Assembly: GCA_964636405.1 (NCBI GenBank)
Contig: CAZWSI010000014.1
Span: forward strand, 1 to 58,739
From: CAZKGE01 sp964636405
GTDB taxonomy: Bacteria > Bacillota > Clostridia > Christensenellales > CAG-138
Direction: 5' to 3'
DNA length: 58,739 nucleotides
Shown: positions 34,235-42,391 of the stretch, piece by piece
Position numbering within the stretch: position 1 is the stretch's first letter
How the letters are laid out: every line of letters starts with the position of its first letter
Notes under the pieces: generated by a model
What the model saw: the letters and a program-made list of their open reading frames with translations, nothing else
What the model was told of the DNA's origin: nothing
Database searches by the model: none
Program-made: the position numbers and the translations under genes

Positions 34235-34669
34235 ATGCAGGCTTTTAACGAAAACCGAGTGTATCCCGAAACCTCCTGCGGCTGCCTCATCTTCCACGAG
34301 CTGGACGGGCAGACCCGTCTTTTGCTCGTGCAGGGCCGCTCCAAGGGCAACTGGGGCTTCCCCAAGGGGCACAGGCTCGTTGGGGAGAGCGAGGAGGCTG
34401 CGGCCGCGCGCGAAGTGCTGGAGGAAACGGGGCTGCGCGCGGAGGTGCTCGGGGGCTTCCGGGAAACGACGCGTTATCTCACCGGCAAGGGCGAAAGCAA
34501 GGACGTGATCTATTTCCTGGGCAAAGTTACGGAAACGGACGTGGTTCCGCAGGATATCGAGATTTCCGACTTTCGCTGGACGCCCCTTTCGGAGGCCAAC
34601 GCGCAGCTTACCTTTGACCGCGACCGAAACGTGCTCGCCTCCGCGCTCCGCTATCTCGGCGCGCTGTAG
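34235..34669 (+). CDS. Nudix hydrolase (Ap4A-hydrolase-like)
   Basis: A 144-residue Nudix protein. The Nudix box runs GHRLVGESEEAAAAREVLEETGL, matching G-x5-E-x7-R-E-U-x-E-E-x-G-U exactly, preceded by NWGFPKG as in bis(5'-nucleosyl)-tetraphosphatases. The N-terminal SCGCLIFHELDGQTRLLLVQGRSKGNWGFPKG is also typical of that subgroup. It would clean up dinucleoside polyphosphates or similar. It has its own promoter and a GAGGT site eight bases before the ATG. Confidence 0.9.
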   Translation: MQAFNENRVYPETSCGCLIFHELDGQTRLLLVQGRSKGNWGFPKGHRLVGESEEAAAAREVLEETGLRAEVLGGFRETTRYLTGKGESKDVIYFLGKVTETDVVPQDIEISDFRWTPLSEANAQLTFDRDRNVLASALRYLGAL

Positions 34670-34727
34670 GGGCGAATTCCATATCCGCTCGCAGGTTTTT
34701 GCCGCGTATATATTCCCCCGGCCTTCC

Positions 34728-34756
34728 TTGACGGGGCGGAGCGCTGTTGTTACAAT
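34728..34756 (+). promoter_or_regulatory. Promoter of the OYE/aconitase X operon
   Basis: TTGACG (34728-34733), 17-base spacer ending TGT (extended -10), TACAAT (34751-34756). Six bases later is an ATG (34763) at the predicted transcription start. Confidence 0.7.
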
Positions 34757-34762
34757 GTCAAT

Positions 34763-34840
34763 ATGAACGCTGCGGTTTCATGGAGAAGCCCGGTTTTCAT
34801 CCCTTCAAATTCATTTCGAAAGCGAGGTCTTCTGCTTTGA
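34763..34840 (+). CDS. Possible 25-residue leaderless leader peptide
   Basis: The ATG sits exactly at the predicted transcription start. The frame encodes 25 residues (MNAAVSWRSPVFIPS...RKRGLLL) and its TGA (34838-34840) overlaps the TTG start of the reductase gene (34837-34839). The geometry is that of a translationally coupled upstream ORF. The peptide is Arg/Leu/Ser-rich with no recognised motif. It could be chance; expression is untested. Confidence 0.4.
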   Translation: MNAAVSWRSPVFIPSNSFRKRGLLL

Positions 34841-37101
34841 AAACGGACAAACTCGTGCAAAGCCTTGTCGACAGCTACGGCTCCTGGGTGCAGGACGAAA
34901 AGCCCTGCGGCGCGGCCCGCATGACGAGGAAGCTCTATCCCTACGACGCGATGTTCTCCCCCCTGCGGATCAACAAAATGACCGTGAAAAACCGCCTTGT
35001 CATGGCGCCCATGGGCAACATCGACATGTGCGAGGAGACGGGTCGCCCAAACGACAAGATGCTGCAATATTTCTTCGCGCGCGCAAAGGGCGGCGTGGGG
35101 CTCATTACGACGGGCCTCATCCCCATCAGCCACGGCATTGACAACTCCATCACGGAGATCGGCAAGCTGTCGTACTTTCCGCGCATCGACCGCAGCCGCA
35201 CGGTCTATTCCGGCTGGCGCGATCTCGCGCAGGGCGTGCACGCCTACGGCAGCAAGATCTTTGTGCAGCTCACCCCGGGCCTTGGGCGCGTGGGCAATCC
35301 CCAGTGCCTGGTGACCCAGCTCAAATTCCCCGTATCGGCCTCCTTTAACCCCAACTTCTATATTTCCGAGATCCCCTGCATGCCGCTTACGGGCGGGCAG
35401 CTCGGCAAGATCATCAAAAACGCGGGGCAGGCCACGGCCGACGCGAAGGCTGCGGGCCTTGACGGCGTGTATCTGCACGGGCACGAGGGATACCTGCTCG
35501 AGCAGCTCACCAACCCGGCCTTTAACCGCCGCAAGCTGGGCAAATACGCGGACTGGCAGCGCTTCGGCATCGAGCTGGTCAAGGAAATGCGCAAGCGCGG
35601 GGGCGACAGCTACCCCATCATGTACCGCATCGACCTTTCGCTCGCCCTCAACGAGACCTACGGCGAAAAGGGCATGGAGGAAAAGGCGCTGAGGAAGTTC
35701 AAGAACGGCCGCACCATCGAAATGACGCTCGATTACATGGAAAACCTCGTAAAGGCGGGCGTGGATCTCTTCGACGTAGACCTCGGCTGCTACGATAACT
35801 GGTGGCTCCCGCATCCGCCGGCAGGCATGCCCGCGGGCTGCTTCCTCCCGGTATCGGAGCTTGTGAAAAAGCGCTTTGCGGAAAAGGGCATCAAATCCAA
35901 CGCGGGCGTGGAGGTGCCCATTGTCGCCGTGGGCAAGCTGGGCTATCCCGATTTGGCCGAGCAGGCGCTGCGCGAGGGCAAGTGCGATATGGTCATGCTG
36001 GGCCGCCCGCTGCTTGCAGACCCTGAATGGCCCAACAAGGCGTACGCGGGGAAGGTGGACGAGATTCGCCCCTGCATCGGCTGCCAGGAGGGCTGTATCA
36101 ACGAATTTGTGGACGGCGGGCATCCCCAGTGCGCGGTCAACCCCCGCACGGGCTTCGAGGACGTGATGGACGAGCTTCCCGCTCCCGCCGAAAAGAAGAA
36201 ACGCATCGCGGTCGTGGGCGCGGGCCCGGCGGGCATTCACTTTGCCATTACGGCGGCAAAGCGCGGCCACAGCGTCACCCTCTATGAAAAGAGCGATCAC
36301 ATTGGCGGCAAGGTCGTGGCCGGAAGCGTGCCCAAGATCAAGTTCGATTTCGAAAACTATCTTGCCTACCTCGACCGCCGGCTTTCCCAGGCGCAGCAGG
36401 ACACGGATTTAAGCGTGCGCATGCGCTGCGAAATGTCCGCCGAGGGCCTCAAGGCGGAGGGCTTCGACGCGATCGTGTACGCCGTGGGCACAAAGAACCT
36501 CACGCCGAAAATCGAGGGGCTGGACAAGATCAAGCACGTGCAGGCCACCGACCTGCTGCTTGACCCGGCGCTTCTTGACGGCGCGAAGGAGATCGTGGTG
36601 GTGGGCGGCGGCGTGGTCGGCTGCGAAACGGCCTATTACCTCGCCTACGAAAAGGAGTGCGAAGTCTCGGTGGTGGAAATGCTGCCGCACTTTATGCTGG
36701 GCTCCTGCACCGCAAACCGCGGCCATCTCATCCACTATCTCCAGGAAAAGGGCGTGAAGCTCTATAACTGCGCCAAGGTCGTGGGCTTTGACGAAAAGCA
36801 CGCGCTGATTGCGCGCAACAAGCACAAGAACGTGCCCAACCCCTACAACACCTGGCAGCCCATTCTGCCCGAGAACATTGAAAACCCCCTCGCGCCCAAG
36901 CTGGGCTGCGAGGCGGAGCAAAAAAAGCTCGACGCGGATCTTGTGGTGCTCGCCATGGGCGGACGGCCCGACGAGCTGGCCTACTTTGAGGCGCAAAAGT
37001 GCCACGCAGCGCCCGAGCTCTACAACATCGGCGACAGCTTTGCGGCGGGCCGGGTGCTCGAGGCAACCCGCGCGGCCTACCGTCTCGCAACGAAGATATA
37101 A
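34837..37101 (+). CDS. Old Yellow Enzyme/2,4-dienoyl-CoA reductase-family Fe-S flavoprotein
   Basis: A 754-residue oxidoreductase of the BaiCD/BaiH/FadH type. An N-terminal extension of about 40 residues precedes the FMN TIM barrel (MFSPLRINKMTVKNRLVMAPMGN; TTGLIPISHGIDN; DGVYLHGHEGYLLEQL; MLGRPLLADPEW). A 4Fe-4S site follows (CIGCQEGCIN and a fourth Cys in CAVNP), then two Rossmann regions (IAVVGAGPAGIHFAI; VVVGGGVVGCETAYYL) and the ending NIGDSFAAGRVLEATRAAY. Such enzymes reduce activated C=C bonds with NAD(P)H. The TTG at 34837 follows GAGGT; ATG at 34780 is an alternative without ribosome site. It forms an operon with aconitase X, suggesting it reduces the dehydrated product. Confidence 0.88.
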   Translation: MKTDKLVQSLVDSYGSWVQDEKPCGAARMTRKLYPYDAMFSPLRINKMTVKNRLVMAPMGNIDMCEETGRPNDKMLQYFFARAKGGVGLITTGLIPISHGIDNSITEIGKLSYFPRIDRSRTVYSGWRDLAQGVHAYGSKIFVQLTPGLGRVGNPQCLVTQLKFPVSASFNPNFYISEIPCMPLTGGQLGKIIKNAGQATADAKAAGLDGVYLHGHEGYLLEQLTNPAFNRRKLGKYADWQRFGIELVKEMRKRGGDSYPIMYRIDLSLALNETYGEKGMEEKALRKFKNGRTIEMTLDYMENLVKAGVDLFDVDLGCYDNWWLPHPPAGMPAGCFLPVSELVKKRFAEKGIKSNAGVEVPIVAVGKLGYPDLAEQALREGKCDMVMLGRPLLADPEWPNKAYAGKVDEIRPCIGCQEGCINEFVDGGHPQCAVNPRTGFEDVMDELPAPAEKKKRIAVVGAGPAGIHFAITAAKRGHSVTLYEKSDHIGGKVVAGSVPKIKFDFENYLAYLDRRLSQAQQDTDLSVRMRCEMSAEGLKAEGFDAIVYAVGTKNLTPKIEGLDKIKHVQATDLLLDPALLDGAKEIVVVGGGVVGCETAYYLAYEKECEVSVVEMLPHFMLGSCTANRGHLIHYLQEKGVKLYNCAKVVGFDEKHALIARNKHKNVPNPYNTWQPILPENIENPLAPKLGCEAEQKKLDADLVVLAMGGRPDELAYFEAQKCHAAPELYNIGDSFAAGRVLEATRAAYRLATKI

Positions 37102-37111
37102 GGAGGCAGCA

Positions 37112-38392
37112 ATGGGAAACATGGTATTAACGCCCGAGCAGCAGTCCGTGCTGGACGGCGCGAAGGGCGAGACGATGGCCAAGGTCATGCAGACCCTCGT
37201 CAGGTACGGCGAGACCTTCGGCGCGGAGAGGATGGTCCCCGTCACAAGCGAATACGGGCATCTCGTCACAAGCTTTGGCCTGTCGGTGATGAAGCCCGTG
37301 TATAAGCTGATGGAGCAGCTCATCGAGGCCGGGGCTGTCTCGGAGCAGAAATTCTCCGTCGATCCGAGGCCGCTGGACAAAAATGTGCCCTCCAACCTTC
37401 TGCAGGATCTCGTATTCAAGTTCATGTACGGCAAGCAGGCGGATTACGAAGCGCAGCTCGACAAGCTTGGGCTATTAAATCGCGACGCGTTCACCTGCAC
37501 CTGCTACCTCGACCCCGTCGGCAATAAGCCCAAAAAGGGCGAGTTTCTTAGCTGGGCCGAGAGCAGCGCCGTGGTGTACGCAAACAGCGTGCTCGGCGCG
37601 CGCTGCAACCGCAACTCGGGCATCATCGAGCTTTTCGGCAGCATCGCGGGCTGTGTGCCCTACTTTGGGCTTCTGACCGACGAGGGCCGCAAGGCGACGT
37701 GGATCGTGGAGGTCAAAACGGCGGCAGCGCCCGAGGCGCAGGTGCTCGGCAGCGCCATCGGCATGAAGGTGATGGAGGACGTGCCCTACATCAAAGGGCT
37801 TGCGGACCATATCGGCACGGAGCTGAACGCAGAAACCATCGCGTTTTTGAAGGATATGGGCGCGGCCACGGCAAGCAACGGCGCGGTCGGGCTCTATCAC
37901 GTGGCGGGCCTTACGCCCGAGGCAAAGGAGCAGGGCGAATCGCTGATCGCGGAAAACGCCCGCGTTTATATCATCGACGACGCGGAGCTTGCGCGCGTCA
38001 AGAACGGCTATCCCTGCATTTGGAAGAACCCGTCGGCCACGCCCAAGCTCTGCTTTGTGGGCTGCCCGCACCTCACCGAGGAGCAGTTGCTCGACTGGAC
38101 GGAAAAGCTTGGCGCGGCGCTTGCGGCCGCGGGCCGCGAGAAGGTTGCCATTCCCACCGTGTTTACCGCCGCGCCCGCCGTGCAGGCAGCCTTTGCCAAG
38201 CGCCCTGCGTGCGCAAAGCTTAAGGCCATGGGCGTGGTGCTCTCCTACATATGCCCGCTCATGTACATGAACAATCCGCTCTGCGGCAAGACGCCCGTCG
38301 TGACAAATTCCAACAAGCTGCGCACCTATACCAACGCGCGCTACCATACCGACGCGGAGATCCTCGAGCTTCTCTCGAAAGGGGGCAAATGA
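37112..38392 (+). CDS. Aconitase X catalytic (large) subunit
   Basis: A 426-residue protein of the AcnX/DUF521 family. Relatives dehydrate cis-3-hydroxy-L-proline (bacteria) or mevalonate 5-phosphate (archaea). Recognisable segments: MAKVMQTLVRYGETFGAERMVPVTSEYGHLV, the AVVYANSVLGARCNRNSG region with conserved Cys/Arg/Asn, ASNGAVGLYHVAGLTPEA and FVGCPHLTEEQL, whose Cys is expected to help hold an Fe-S cluster or metal. The TIM-barrel-independent aconitase fold is split here into two genes, as in the type II enzymes. GGAGG precedes the ATG, ten bases after the reductase stop. Confidence 0.92.
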   Translation: MGNMVLTPEQQSVLDGAKGETMAKVMQTLVRYGETFGAERMVPVTSEYGHLVTSFGLSVMKPVYKLMEQLIEAGAVSEQKFSVDPRPLDKNVPSNLLQDLVFKFMYGKQADYEAQLDKLGLLNRDAFTCTCYLDPVGNKPKKGEFLSWAESSAVVYANSVLGARCNRNSGIIELFGSIAGCVPYFGLLTDEGRKATWIVEVKTAAAPEAQVLGSAIGMKVMEDVPYIKGLADHIGTELNAETIAFLKDMGAATASNGAVGLYHVAGLTPEAKEQGESLIAENARVYIIDDAELARVKNGYPCIWKNPSATPKLCFVGCPHLTEEQLLDWTEKLGAALAAAGREKVAIPTVFTAAPAVQAAFAKRPACAKLKAMGVVLSYICPLMYMNNPLCGKTPVVTNSNKLRTYTNARYHTDAEILELLSKGGK

Positions 38393-38393
38393 C

Positions 38394-38834
38394 ATGAAGA
38401 AATTTAAGGGACGCCCCGTGGTGCCGGGAAATGTAACCGCCGAGGCGCTGGTTTCAAAAGGCGGCTTCAATACGCTGGCAAGCTTCCAAAAATCCCTGAT
38501 GTTCGGCGATAAAAAGGGCACCTGCTCCGATCAGAACAACGCCGATTTATACGGAAAGCCCATGGCGGGCAAGGCGCTGTGCCTGCCGCAGACCATCGGC
38601 TCGACCACCGGCGGCATGGTGCTCTACTGCGCGGCGGCGCTGGGCGTTTATCCCGCGTGCATGCTCTTTTCCCAGCCCATCGACTCGCTTGCGGCCGCGG
38701 GCGCGATTCTCACGGACGTGTGGACCGACGCGTCCATGCCCGTGGTAGACGGCTTGGGCGGCGAATTCCTCGCCGCCGTGCAAACGGGGTGCAGCGTGAC
38801 GGTCAAGGAAGACGGCACGGTGATTGTCGCATAG
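38394..38834 (+). CDS. Aconitase X swivel (small) subunit
   Basis: A 146-residue DUF126 protein that completes the AcnX enzyme as its swivel domain. It contains GRPVVPGNVTAEALVSKGGFNTLASF, the GKALCLPQTIGSTTGGMVLYCAAA stretch, where the conserved Ser of GST lies at the active site in studied relatives, and the SQPIDSLAAAGAILTD region typical of the family. Its ATG is one base after the large-subunit stop, so the two are co-translated. A perfect terminator follows, closing the three-gene operon. Confidence 0.92.
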   Translation: MKKFKGRPVVPGNVTAEALVSKGGFNTLASFQKSLMFGDKKGTCSDQNNADLYGKPMAGKALCLPQTIGSTTGGMVLYCAAALGVYPACMLFSQPIDSLAAAGAILTDVWTDASMPVVDGLGGEFLAAVQTGCSVTVKEDGTVIVA

Positions 38835-38856
38835 GCAGGGAAAGAATATCCGACGC

Positions 38857-38895
38857 AAACGGACCGCCCGGCAAAGCGTGGGCGGTCCGTTTTTG
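38857..38895 (+). terminator. Intrinsic terminator of the OYE/AcnX operon
   Basis: Perfect 13-bp stem (38857-38869 with 38880-38892) with 10-base loop, running into TTTTT. Confidence 0.92.
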
Positions 38896-38984
38896 CGCGT
38901 GAGGGGCGAACGGTGTTCGCCTGCGGACGTCTGCCAGCCGCCCCTGCCGGACGGTTTCATAAAACCGAGTCCGCAGCGCTTCTT

Positions 38985-39013
38985 TTGCTTTTCCCGCCCC
39001 GCTATGGTATACT
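38985..39013 (+). promoter_or_regulatory. Promoter giving a leaderless mRNA for the radical SAM gene
   Basis: TTGCTT (38985-38990), 17-base spacer ending TGG (extended -10), TATACT (39008-39013), exactly six bases to the ATG at 39020; no ribosome site. Confidence 0.7.
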
Positions 39014-39019
39014 GCCAAT

Positions 39020-40333
39020 ATGGAGAGTATAGGTAAAGTCAGGCAAAGGATCGTCTCCGTGGACCCGGGCTCGCCCGCGGCCCGCGCGGGGATACGGCCG
39101 GGCGCGTTTCTCACGGCCATCAACGGCGTGCCCGTGCAGGATCTGATCGATTATACCGCGCTTTGCGCGGCGGAGCGCCTGACGCTTTCCCTGCTCGACG
39201 GGGCTGGAAACGCCAGAACAACGCACGTGCGCAAGGACGAAACGGAGCCGCTGGGCCTCGCGTTCGATTCCGGGCTGATGAGCAAGGTGCGCGTTTGCAA
39301 AAACCGCTGCGTGTTCTGCTTTATTGACCAAATGCCCAAGGGCGGGCGCGAAAGCCTGCACTTTAAGGACGACGATTGGCGCATGTCCTTTATCATTGGC
39401 AATTATGTGAGCCTTACGAATGTGGACGAGGCGGAGTTTGCGCGCATTCTCGAGCGCCGCGTGAGCCCCCTGTACATATCTGTCCATGCCACCGGCGGCG
39501 CTCTGCGCGCCCGCATGATGGGCAACCCCTCGGCGGCGGATATCCTTCCGCGGCTTACCCGCCTTGCGGAGGCGGGGCTGTGGTTCCACGCCCAGCTTGT
39601 GCTCTGCCCCGGCATAAACGACGGGGCGGCGCTTGAGCAAACGCTTTCCGACCTTGCCGCGCTCCGGCCCGCCGCGCGTTCGGTGGCCGTCGTGCCCGTG
39701 GGCCTGACGCGCTTTCGCGCGGGACTCACGCCCCTGCGCTGCTTTACGGCGGCCGAGGCGGGGGCGGTGCTGGACGCGCTCGAGGACAAACAGCGCGGCT
39801 TTGCGGCGCAGGACGGCGAGCGCTTATGCTATCCTTCCGACGAGTGGTATTGCCTTGCGGGGCGGCCGCTGCCCGCGTACGAAAGCTACGGGGATTTTCC
39901 GCAGATTGAAAACGGCGTGGGCCTTTTGCGTGTCTTTGAGCGCGACGCGCTGGAGGCGCTGCGGGATAAGACGCCGCTTTCCGTTCCCCGCCGCGTGACT
40001 TGCGCGGGCGGGACGGCCGCCGCGCCCTTTATGGCGGCGCTGCTGGAAAAGTACGCGCCCTACGGCGTTTTCGCGGTGCTGCGGCCCGTGCGGAACGACT
40101 ATTTTGGCCCGAGCGTGACCGTGGGCGGCCTTGTGACGGGCGGCGACCTGCTTGGTCAGCTTAACGGCACGCTGGAAACGGATACGCTCATCATCCCCCG
40201 CTGCATGCTCCGCGCGGGCGAGGATGTGTTTTTGGACGGCATGACGCGCGCAGAGCTTTCAGAGCGCCTCGGCGTGCGCGTTTTGCCCGTGGCGGACGGC
40301 GCGGAGCTGACAGAAACCTTACTGGGAGAATAA
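39020..40333 (+). CDS. DUF512 radical SAM protein with N-terminal PDZ-like domain
   Basis: A 437-residue protein found next to der in many Clostridia. The first 80 residues are PDZ-like (IVSVDPGSPAARAGIRPGAFLTAINGVPV). The radical SAM-type cysteine motif is CKNRCVFCFIDQMPKG (C-x3-C-x2-C, about residues 94-101), followed by SFIIGNYVSLTNV and the DUF512 domain (LCPGINDG..L; VAVVPVGLTRFR). The biochemical role is not established. The gene is predicted to be leaderless and to start the der-plsY transcript (four bases to der). Confidence 0.9.
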   Translation: MESIGKVRQRIVSVDPGSPAARAGIRPGAFLTAINGVPVQDLIDYTALCAAERLTLSLLDGAGNARTTHVRKDETEPLGLAFDSGLMSKVRVCKNRCVFCFIDQMPKGGRESLHFKDDDWRMSFIIGNYVSLTNVDEAEFARILERRVSPLYISVHATGGALRARMMGNPSAADILPRLTRLAEAGLWFHAQLVLCPGINDGAALEQTLSDLAALRPAARSVAVVPVGLTRFRAGLTPLRCFTAAEAGAVLDALEDKQRGFAAQDGERLCYPSDEWYCLAGRPLPAYESYGDFPQIENGVGLLRVFERDALEALRDKTPLSVPRRVTCAGGTAAAPFMAALLEKYAPYGVFAVLRPVRNDYFGPSVTVGGLVTGGDLLGQLNGTLETDTLIIPRCMLRAGEDVFLDGMTRAELSERLGVRVLPVADGAELTETLLGE

Positions 40334-40337
40334 AACC

Positions 40338-41663
40338 ATGGCAAAACCGCTTGTGGCAGTTGTAGGACGGCCGAATACAGGAAAATCCACCCTCTTTAAC
40401 CGGCTGATCGGCAAGCGCATCGCCATTGTGGAGGATACGCCGGGCGTGACGCGCGACCGTATCTACGGCGACGCGGAGTGGCTCAACTATGCCTTTACCC
40501 TCGTGGATACGGGCGGCATCGAGCCAGAAAGCGAAGACCCTATCTCCGTGCAGATGCGGCGGCAGGCAGAGCTTGCCGTTGAAATGGCGGATGTGATCGT
40601 GTTCCTTGCAGACGGGCGCGAGGGGATGACAGCCGCCGATCTCGAGGTGGCGGAAATGCTGCGCCGGAGCAAAAAGCCCGTCGTTCTGGCCGTAAACAAG
40701 CTGGACGCGCCCAAGTTTTCCGACGCGGTGTACGAGTTTTACGCGCTGGGGCTGGGCGAGCCGATCGGCGTTTCCGCCTCGCAGGGACTCGGCCTTGGCG
40801 ACTTGCTCGACGAGGTTGTGAAAGATTTTCCCAAGGTGGATGAAGCGGAGGCCGCGCCGCGCGTCAACGTGGCCGTGGTCGGCAAGCCCAACGTGGGCAA
40901 ATCGAGCCTCGTAAACGCCCTGCTGGGCGAGGAGCGCACCATCGTATCCGACGTGCCGGGCACGACGCGCGATTCCATCGATTCGCCCTTTAGCTGGAAC
41001 GGGCGGGATTATACGCTTGTGGACACGGCGGGCATCCGCAGAAAGCGCGCCATCGAGGACGAGAGCGTGGAGCGCTACAGCGTGATCCGCTCCTTTGCGG
41101 CCATCCGCCGCGCGGACGTGGTGCTGCTGGTGACCGACGCTGCGGAGGGCCTGTCCGAGCAGGATGTGCGCATCGCGGGCTACGCGCACGAGGAGGGCAA
41201 GCCCACGGTGATCATCGTCAACAAGTGGGATCTTATCGAGAAGGATACGCATACCATCGAGCGCTTTAAAAAGGACATGGGCGCGGATCTCGCGTTTATG
41301 AGCTACGCGCCGATGCTGTTTATTTCGGTCAAAAACGGGCAGCGCGTGGCGCGCGTGATGGAAACGGCCTCCGAGGTATACGCGCAGAGCTGCCGCCGGG
41401 TGACGACCGGCGTGCTCAACGACGTGCTCAGCGAAGCGGTGCTGGCCGTGGAGCCCCCCTCGGAGAACGGCCGCCGCCTCAAGCTCTATTACGCCACGCA
41501 GGCCTCCGTGCAGCCGCCGACCTTTATTGTGTTCGTCAACGACGCGCAGCTTGTACATTTTTCCTACGAGCGTTATATTGAGAACTATTTTCGGAAATCC
41601 TTTTCTTTGGAGGGCACACCCATACGGCTGCTGTTCCGAAGCAAAAAGAAGGAGGAAGCGTAA
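40338..41663 (+). CDS. der: Ribosome-associated GTPase Der (EngA)
   Basis: Essential GTPase for maturation of the 50S subunit. The 441-residue protein has two G domains in tandem, with G1 motifs GRPNTGKST (about 10-18) and GKPNVGKSS (about 182-190), the two DT(G/A)G G3 motifs, and NKxD-type G4 motifs (NKLD, NKWD), then the C-terminal KH-like domain (PPTFIVFVNDAQLVHFSYERYIENYFRKSFSLEGTP). Length is normal. It is co-transcribed with the radical SAM gene upstream and plsY downstream. Confidence 0.98.
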   Translation: MAKPLVAVVGRPNTGKSTLFNRLIGKRIAIVEDTPGVTRDRIYGDAEWLNYAFTLVDTGGIEPESEDPISVQMRRQAELAVEMADVIVFLADGREGMTAADLEVAEMLRRSKKPVVLAVNKLDAPKFSDAVYEFYALGLGEPIGVSASQGLGLGDLLDEVVKDFPKVDEAEAAPRVNVAVVGKPNVGKSSLVNALLGEERTIVSDVPGTTRDSIDSPFSWNGRDYTLVDTAGIRRKRAIEDESVERYSVIRSFAAIRRADVVLLVTDAAEGLSEQDVRIAGYAHEEGKPTVIIVNKWDLIEKDTHTIERFKKDMGADLAFMSYAPMLFISVKNGQRVARVMETASEVYAQSCRRVTTGVLNDVLSEAVLAVEPPSENGRRLKLYYATQASVQPPTFIVFVNDAQLVHFSYERYIENYFRKSFSLEGTPIRLLFRSKKKEEA

Positions 41664-42275
41664 ATGCCGGGTATCTATTGGCAGAGCATACTGGGCATTG
41701 TGGGGAGCGCGGCGGCCGGATACCTGCTCGGCAATATCCAGACGGCGGTGATCATCAGCAAGCGCGTGTTTCACGACGACGTGCGCGGGCACGGCAGCGG
41801 CAACGCGGGCAGCACGAATATGGCGCGCGTCTTCGGCCTCAAGCCTGGGCTGTTTACCTTCGCGGGCGATTGCGTCAAGGCCGTGCTGGCGGTGCTGCTC
41901 GGGCGCTGGCTGCTGGGGACGCTCGGCGGCTATATCGCGGGCTTTTGCGCGGTGCTGGGGCATTGCTATCCGGCGCTCGCGTCCTTTCGCGGGGGTAAGG
42001 GCGTGGCCTGCTCCTTTGCGGTGGTATGGATGAGCTTCCCGCTTGGCGCGCTGATCGCGTCGGCTGCGGCGGCGCTGGTCATGTGGCGCTTTAAGCGCGT
42101 GTCGCTTTGCTCGCTTGTGGGCATCGCCGCGTTTTTGCTCGCGGTCGTGCTGCTTAGAAGCGGCGAACCCGCACTCGTGGCGCTTGCCTCGCTCCTTGTT
42201 GTGATCGTGTATATCCGCCATATCGATAACATCCGCCGCCTTGTCAAGGGCGAAGAAAAGGAGCTTTTCTTCTGA
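41664..42275 (+). CDS. plsY: Glycerol-3-phosphate acyltransferase PlsY
   Basis: Integral membrane enzyme that transfers an acyl group from acyl-phosphate to glycerol-3-phosphate, the first step of phospholipid synthesis. The 203-residue protein shows the three PlsY motifs: GSGNAGSTNMAR, GHCYPALASFRGGKGVA, and IVYIRHIDNIRRL, with about five membrane segments. The start directly follows the der stop and uses the AAGGAGG inside the end of der. In many Clostridia gpsA lies between plsY and spoIVA; it is absent here. Confidence 0.96.
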   Translation: MPGIYWQSILGIVGSAAAGYLLGNIQTAVIISKRVFHDDVRGHGSGNAGSTNMARVFGLKPGLFTFAGDCVKAVLAVLLGRWLLGTLGGYIAGFCAVLGHCYPALASFRGGKGVACSFAVVWMSFPLGALIASAAAALVMWRFKRVSLCSLVGIAAFLLAVVLLRSGEPALVALASLLVVIVYIRHIDNIRRLVKGEEKELFF

Positions 42276-42391
42276 CCGTTTGGCGACGCGGCTGAAACCG
42301 TATCGCCGGCGATTGAGCAAGTCATGGCATGATTCATCCGCGCCAACATATACATGTAGGGATTCAGAAGCAGCATGTAAGGAGGCGCGTT

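Noticed and set aside
34750..36300. A 516-codon minus-strand frame opposite the flavin reductase
   Set aside because: Antisense to a well-supported enzyme; no ribosome site or recognisable domain.
40191..42320. A 709-codon open frame on the minus strand opposite der and plsY
   Set aside because: Both sense genes are unambiguous; the antisense translation has Arg/His/Ala-rich shadow composition and no homology seen.
42276..42391. Sigma-E promoter for spoIVA (TATACATG preceded by CATGATT)
   Set aside because: Expected from biology, but the -35 matches poorly (about 3 of 7); I could not choose a site honestly.
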